Source of the DNA: JACKFB01 sp041389525
GTDB taxonomy: Bacteria > Myxococcota_A > UBA9042 > PHBI01 > JACKFB01
NCBI GenBank assembly: GCA_041389525.1
Contig: JAWKRR010000057.1
Coordinates: 1 to 46,475 of the forward strand
DNA: 46,475 nucleotides
Direction of reading: 5' to 3'
Shown here in pieces: positions 44,020 through 46,475 of this stretch. The position numbers and the translations under genes were made by a program. Positions within the stretch are counted from its first letter, which is position 1. Every line of letters begins with the position of its first letter. A model generated the notes under the pieces. The model had not been told where the DNA came from. It saw only the letters and a list, made by a program, of their open reading frames with translations, and searched no databases.

Positions 44020-45663
44020 ATGGAACCACGCAATCTCCACCGGGTCGCCCGGTCACTTGGCCTTCTCGGCGACGACCTCATCCCCTACGGCCACGATGTG
44101 GCCAAGGTGCAGCTCAGCGCGCGGGCCCGCCCCCGCGCCGGCGAGCGCCCGCCCCGGCTCGTCCTGGTCAGCGCCATCACCCCGACCCCCGCCGGCGAAG
44201 GCAAGACCACCACCGCCATCGGCCTGGGCGACGCCTTGGCCATCCGCGGCGAGCGCGTCTGCCTCGCCCTGCGCGAGCCCTCGATGGGGCCCTGCTTCGG
44301 CCTCAAGGGCGGCGGGACCGGCGGCGGCCGCAGCCAGCTCACCCCGGCCGAGCGCATCAACCTGCACTTCACGGGCGACATCCACGCCGTCGGCGCCGCT
44401 CACAACCTGCTGGCTGCGGTCATCGACAACCACATGCACCACGGCAACGCGCTGCGCCTGGACCCGCGCCGCATCCACTGGCGCCGGGTCATGGACATGA
44501 ACGACCGCGCGCTGCGCAACGTGGTGACCGGCCTGGGCGGCCATCGCCACGGGGTCCCGCGCGAAGGCGGCTTCGACATCACCGCCGCAAGCGAGGTCAT
44601 GGCCATGCTCTGCCTCGCCGAGGACGCCGAGGACCTCCGCGCGCGCCTCGACCGCACCCTGGTCGGCTTCACCTACGACGGCGAGCCGATCACCGCCGGC
44701 CGCCTCGGGGCCACCGGGAGCATGCTGGTCCTGCTGCGGGACGCCCTGCTGCCCAACCTCGTCCAGACCCTGGAGGGCACCCCGGCGCTGGTGCACGGCG
44801 GGCCGTTTGCGAACATCGCCCACGGCTGCAACAGCGTCATCGCGACGAGGACCGCCCTGCACCTCGCGGACTGGTGCGTGACCGAGGCGGGCTTCGGCTT
44901 CGACCTTGGCGCCGAGAAGTTCTACGACATCGCCTGCCGTCAGTCGGGCCTGACCACGGCCGCGGTCGTCTTGGTGGCGAGCGTCCGGGCCCTGAAGCTG
45001 CACGGCGGCCACCCGCGTCAGGAGCTCGAACGACCGGACGCCGCCGCGGTCACCCGCGGGCTGCCCAACCTCGCCAAGCACGTCCAGAACATCCGCTGCT
45101 TCAGCCAGCGCGCGGTGGTGGCTTTGAACCGCTTCGCCTCGGACACGCCCGAGGAGATCGCGGCCGTCCGGGCCTGGTGCGAGGCCGAGGGCGTGCCCTT
45201 CGCGGAGTCCGACCACCACGCGCGAGGCGGCGAAGGCGCGCTGGCGCTGGCAGACGCCGTCCTGGCCCACGCCGACGAGGTGGCCCGCCCCTTCACGCCC
45301 TTGTACGCCAACGACCAGCCGGTCCCCGACAAGATCGCCAGCGTCGCCCGCGCCATGTACGGCGCCCGGGACGTCGTGTTCACGCGCGAGGCCCAACGCG
45401 ACCTCGCCGCCATCGAGACCCACGGCTACGCGGGGCTGCCGGTCTGCATCGCCAAGACCCACAGCTCGCTGTCGGACGACCCCAGCCGCCGCGGCCGCCC
45501 GCAGGACTTCGAGGTCTCCGTCGAGAGCCTCGTGGTCAACGCGGGGGCTGGCTTTATCGTGGTGCTCACCGGCGACATCGTGCGGATGCCCGGGATGCCG
45601 CGTCGCCCGCGGGCCGAGCGCGTGGACCTGGTGGACGGCGAGGTCGTCGGGCTGCTGGACTGA
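44020..45663 (+). CDS. fhs: Formate-tetrahydrofolate ligase
   Basis: 547 aa, near the family length of about 556. ATP site SAITPTPAGEGKTTTAIGLG; conserved SMGPCFGLKGGGTGGGRSQL, INLHFTGDIHAVGAAHNLLA, FDITAASEVMAMLCLAEDAE, VHGGPFANIAHGCNSVIATR and AKTHSSLSDDPS. Converts formate, ATP and THF to 10-formyl-THF, feeding purine synthesis and one-carbon metabolism. Intact and stand-alone. Confidence 0.97.
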   Translation: MEPRNLHRVARSLGLLGDDLIPYGHDVAKVQLSARARPRAGERPPRLVLVSAITPTPAGEGKTTTAIGLGDALAIRGERVCLALREPSMGPCFGLKGGGTGGGRSQLTPAERINLHFTGDIHAVGAAHNLLAAVIDNHMHHGNALRLDPRRIHWRRVMDMNDRALRNVVTGLGGHRHGVPREGGFDITAASEVMAMLCLAEDAEDLRARLDRTLVGFTYDGEPITAGRLGATGSMLVLLRDALLPNLVQTLEGTPALVHGGPFANIAHGCNSVIATRTALHLADWCVTEAGFGFDLGAEKFYDIACRQSGLTTAAVVLVASVRALKLHGGHPRQELERPDAAAVTRGLPNLAKHVQNIRCFSQRAVVALNRFASDTPEEIAAVRAWCEAEGVPFAESDHHARGGEGALALADAVLAHADEVARPFTPLYANDQPVPDKIASVARAMYGARDVVFTREAQRDLAAIETHGYAGLPVCIAKTHSSLSDDPSRRGRPQDFEVSVESLVVNAGAGFIVVLTGDIVRMPGMPRRPRAERVDLVDGEVVGLLD

Positions 45664-45729
45664 CGCGCGCGCGCTGCTCGGAGACGCCCGCGAGCGACTT
45701 TGGCGACAGCGCCAGGGTGTGCGGCCCCG

Positions 45730-46475
45730 CTACGGGGTGGCGCCGGCGTCCGCCGGGGGCGCTGGGGCAGCGGGGGCGGCCGGCGCGGGTTCGGGGACGG
45801 CGCCGTCGGGCGACGCGGAGCCACCGGGGGCTGGCGCTGGTTCGGCCGCGGCTGCCGGGGCGGCGGCCGGCTCAGGTGCGGGTGCCGGCTCCGGCGCTGG
45901 AACGGGCGCGGGCGCAGGCGCAGCGCCGGTCGTGCTCACGCCGATGATCGGCTGGCGGGGCAGCCCGTCCGTCGACGGCGCGGCCGGCGCTCGGAACCGC
46001 AGGGCGAGCGCCTGCGCTTGGCGGCTGTAATCGATCGACTCGCCCAGCACGCGCACGGCCTCCTGGTCCGCGTGAAAGCCCTTCGAGTTCTCGCTGCTGA
46101 TGTAGTCCAGCCGCCACATCGCCTTTCGCTGCAGCGCGTACATCGGCTCGAGCTGCGCCTCGGTGGCCCCCGCCGCCTTCGCCTCGAGGATCGCGTCCAG
46201 CATCTCGGTCATCGCGACCGCCGCCCGCTCCAGCATCGCGACCGTGCGGCCCTGGATCTCGTGCACTCGGGTCTTCAGCTCCTCCTCGGGCACGGTGTGG
46301 CAGGTCTGGCATGCGCTGTTCACGCGCCCCAGCGGCGAGGCGACGTCGTGGCTGCTGATCTTCATCGCCCCCGCGCGCTCGTACGGCATGTGGCAGTCCG
46401 CGCAGCTTACGCCGCTGCGCGCGTGGATCCCCTGGCTCCACAGCTCGAACTCGGGGTGCTGCGCCTTGTAGACCT
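45730..46475 (-). CDS. nrfA: NrfA-like multihaem cytochrome c nitrite reductase, C-terminal part
   Basis: Frame open to the window edge (N-terminus missing). Two CxxCH haem sites: SCADCHMPYER and SACQTCHTVPEE. EFELWSQGIHARSGVSCADC and AMKISSHDVASPLGRVN carry the distal His motifs typical of ammonia-forming nitrite reductase NrfA (cytochrome c552). A coiled helix segment follows (MLERAAVAMTEMLDAILEAK). The last about 60 residues are a Pro/Ala-rich tail (APAPVPAPEPAPAPEPAAAP), not usual for NrfA. Confidence 0.85.
   Translation of the reverse strand, partial: VYKAQHPEFELWSQGIHARSGVSCADCHMPYERAGAMKISSHDVASPLGRVNSACQTCHTVPEEELKTRVHEIQGRTVAMLERAAVAMTEMLDAILEAKAAGATEAQLEPMYALQRKAMWRLDYISSENSKGFHADQEAVRVLGESIDYSRQAQALALRFRAPAAPSTDGLPRQPIIGVSTTGAAPAPAPVPAPEPAPAPEPAAAPAAAAEPAPAPGGSASPDGAVPEPAPAAPAAPAPPADAGATP

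Noticed and set aside
43827..45947. 706-codon frame overlapping fhs in another frame
   Set aside because: Arg/Pro-rich out-of-frame translation; Fhs motifs are all in the other frame.

Overview
The window is GC-rich chromosomal DNA, most likely from a Myxococcota-type (formerly deltaproteobacterial) bacterium. This is inference from content. The clues are imuA-imuB with upstream sites resembling the Myxococcus LexA box, a Cys-rich CxPxCxGKxCGxDGCGG-type lipoprotein tail, DUF4397 and collagen-like lipoproteins, a complete Na+-NQR operon, an NrfA-type cytochrome and formate-tetrahydrofolate ligase. No tRNA, rRNA or CRISPR array was seen.

Layout. 0-3.1 kb: the SOS mutasome genes imuB (cut by the window edge) and imuA, an MntA/HepT toxin-antitoxin pair, and a second, truncated copy of the imuA 5' end with its operator region. 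3.5-5.5 kb: a decayed IS3-family element that appears to split a small PD-(D/E)XK nuclease-like gene. 6-11.2 kb: a mobile and toxin-antitoxin zone with an Rpn/YhgA nuclease, a second MNT-HEPN locus with a broken HEPN, an XRE/DUF6036 nucleotidyltransferase pair carrying an in-frame amber codon, a DUF4336 protein and VapBC. 11.2-20.3 kb: ordinary core content, namely a VF530 protein, nqrABCDEF-apbE-nqrM (all on the minus strand) and a CBS protein. 20.3-25.1 kb: NmrA-like reductase, a membrane protein, and an MDR oxidoreductase divergent from a LysR regulator. 25.1-30.2 kb: an arsenic operon (arsR-acr3-arsC/VOC) running into a gene graveyard of broken phosphatase, nucleotidyltransferase and pentapeptide-repeat genes. 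30.3-31.3 kb: a three-unit 123-bp tandem repeat and a 326-bp-offset duplication. 31.3-34.5 kb: a SigZ-like sigma factor, an ArsP-type permease, two thioredoxin-fold proteins and a CcdA-like protein. 34.7-35.3 kb: a Phd/PIN toxin-antitoxin pair. 35.5-43.6 kb: a VOC/WYL divergent pair and secreted or lipoprotein genes. 44-46.5 kb: fhs and the C-terminal part of an NrfA-like cytochrome c.

Themes. (1) Four separate MNT-type nucleotidyltransferase loci, two of them with HEPN partners, two PIN systems and a Rpn nuclease lie in the accessory parts, and only some are intact. (2) A dispersed repeat family with a GGGGTCGG(A/G)TACC-like head occurs at module boundaries. (3) A second short repeat (GCAAGTCTCAAGTC...) ends or borders several genes and supplies the last codons and stop of the lysR gene. 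(4) Two arsenic/metal-type modules flank the graveyard, and a relic of the arsC-linked VOC domain lies directly upstream of the second. (5) The Na+-NQR operon is intact and self-sufficient for maturation (ApbE, NqrM), and both flavin-acceptor SGAT motifs are visible.

Frameshifts are concentrated in the accessory parts, while nqr, fhs and the redox operon are intact. I read the broken genes as decay, but indel errors in assembly cannot be excluded from sequence alone.
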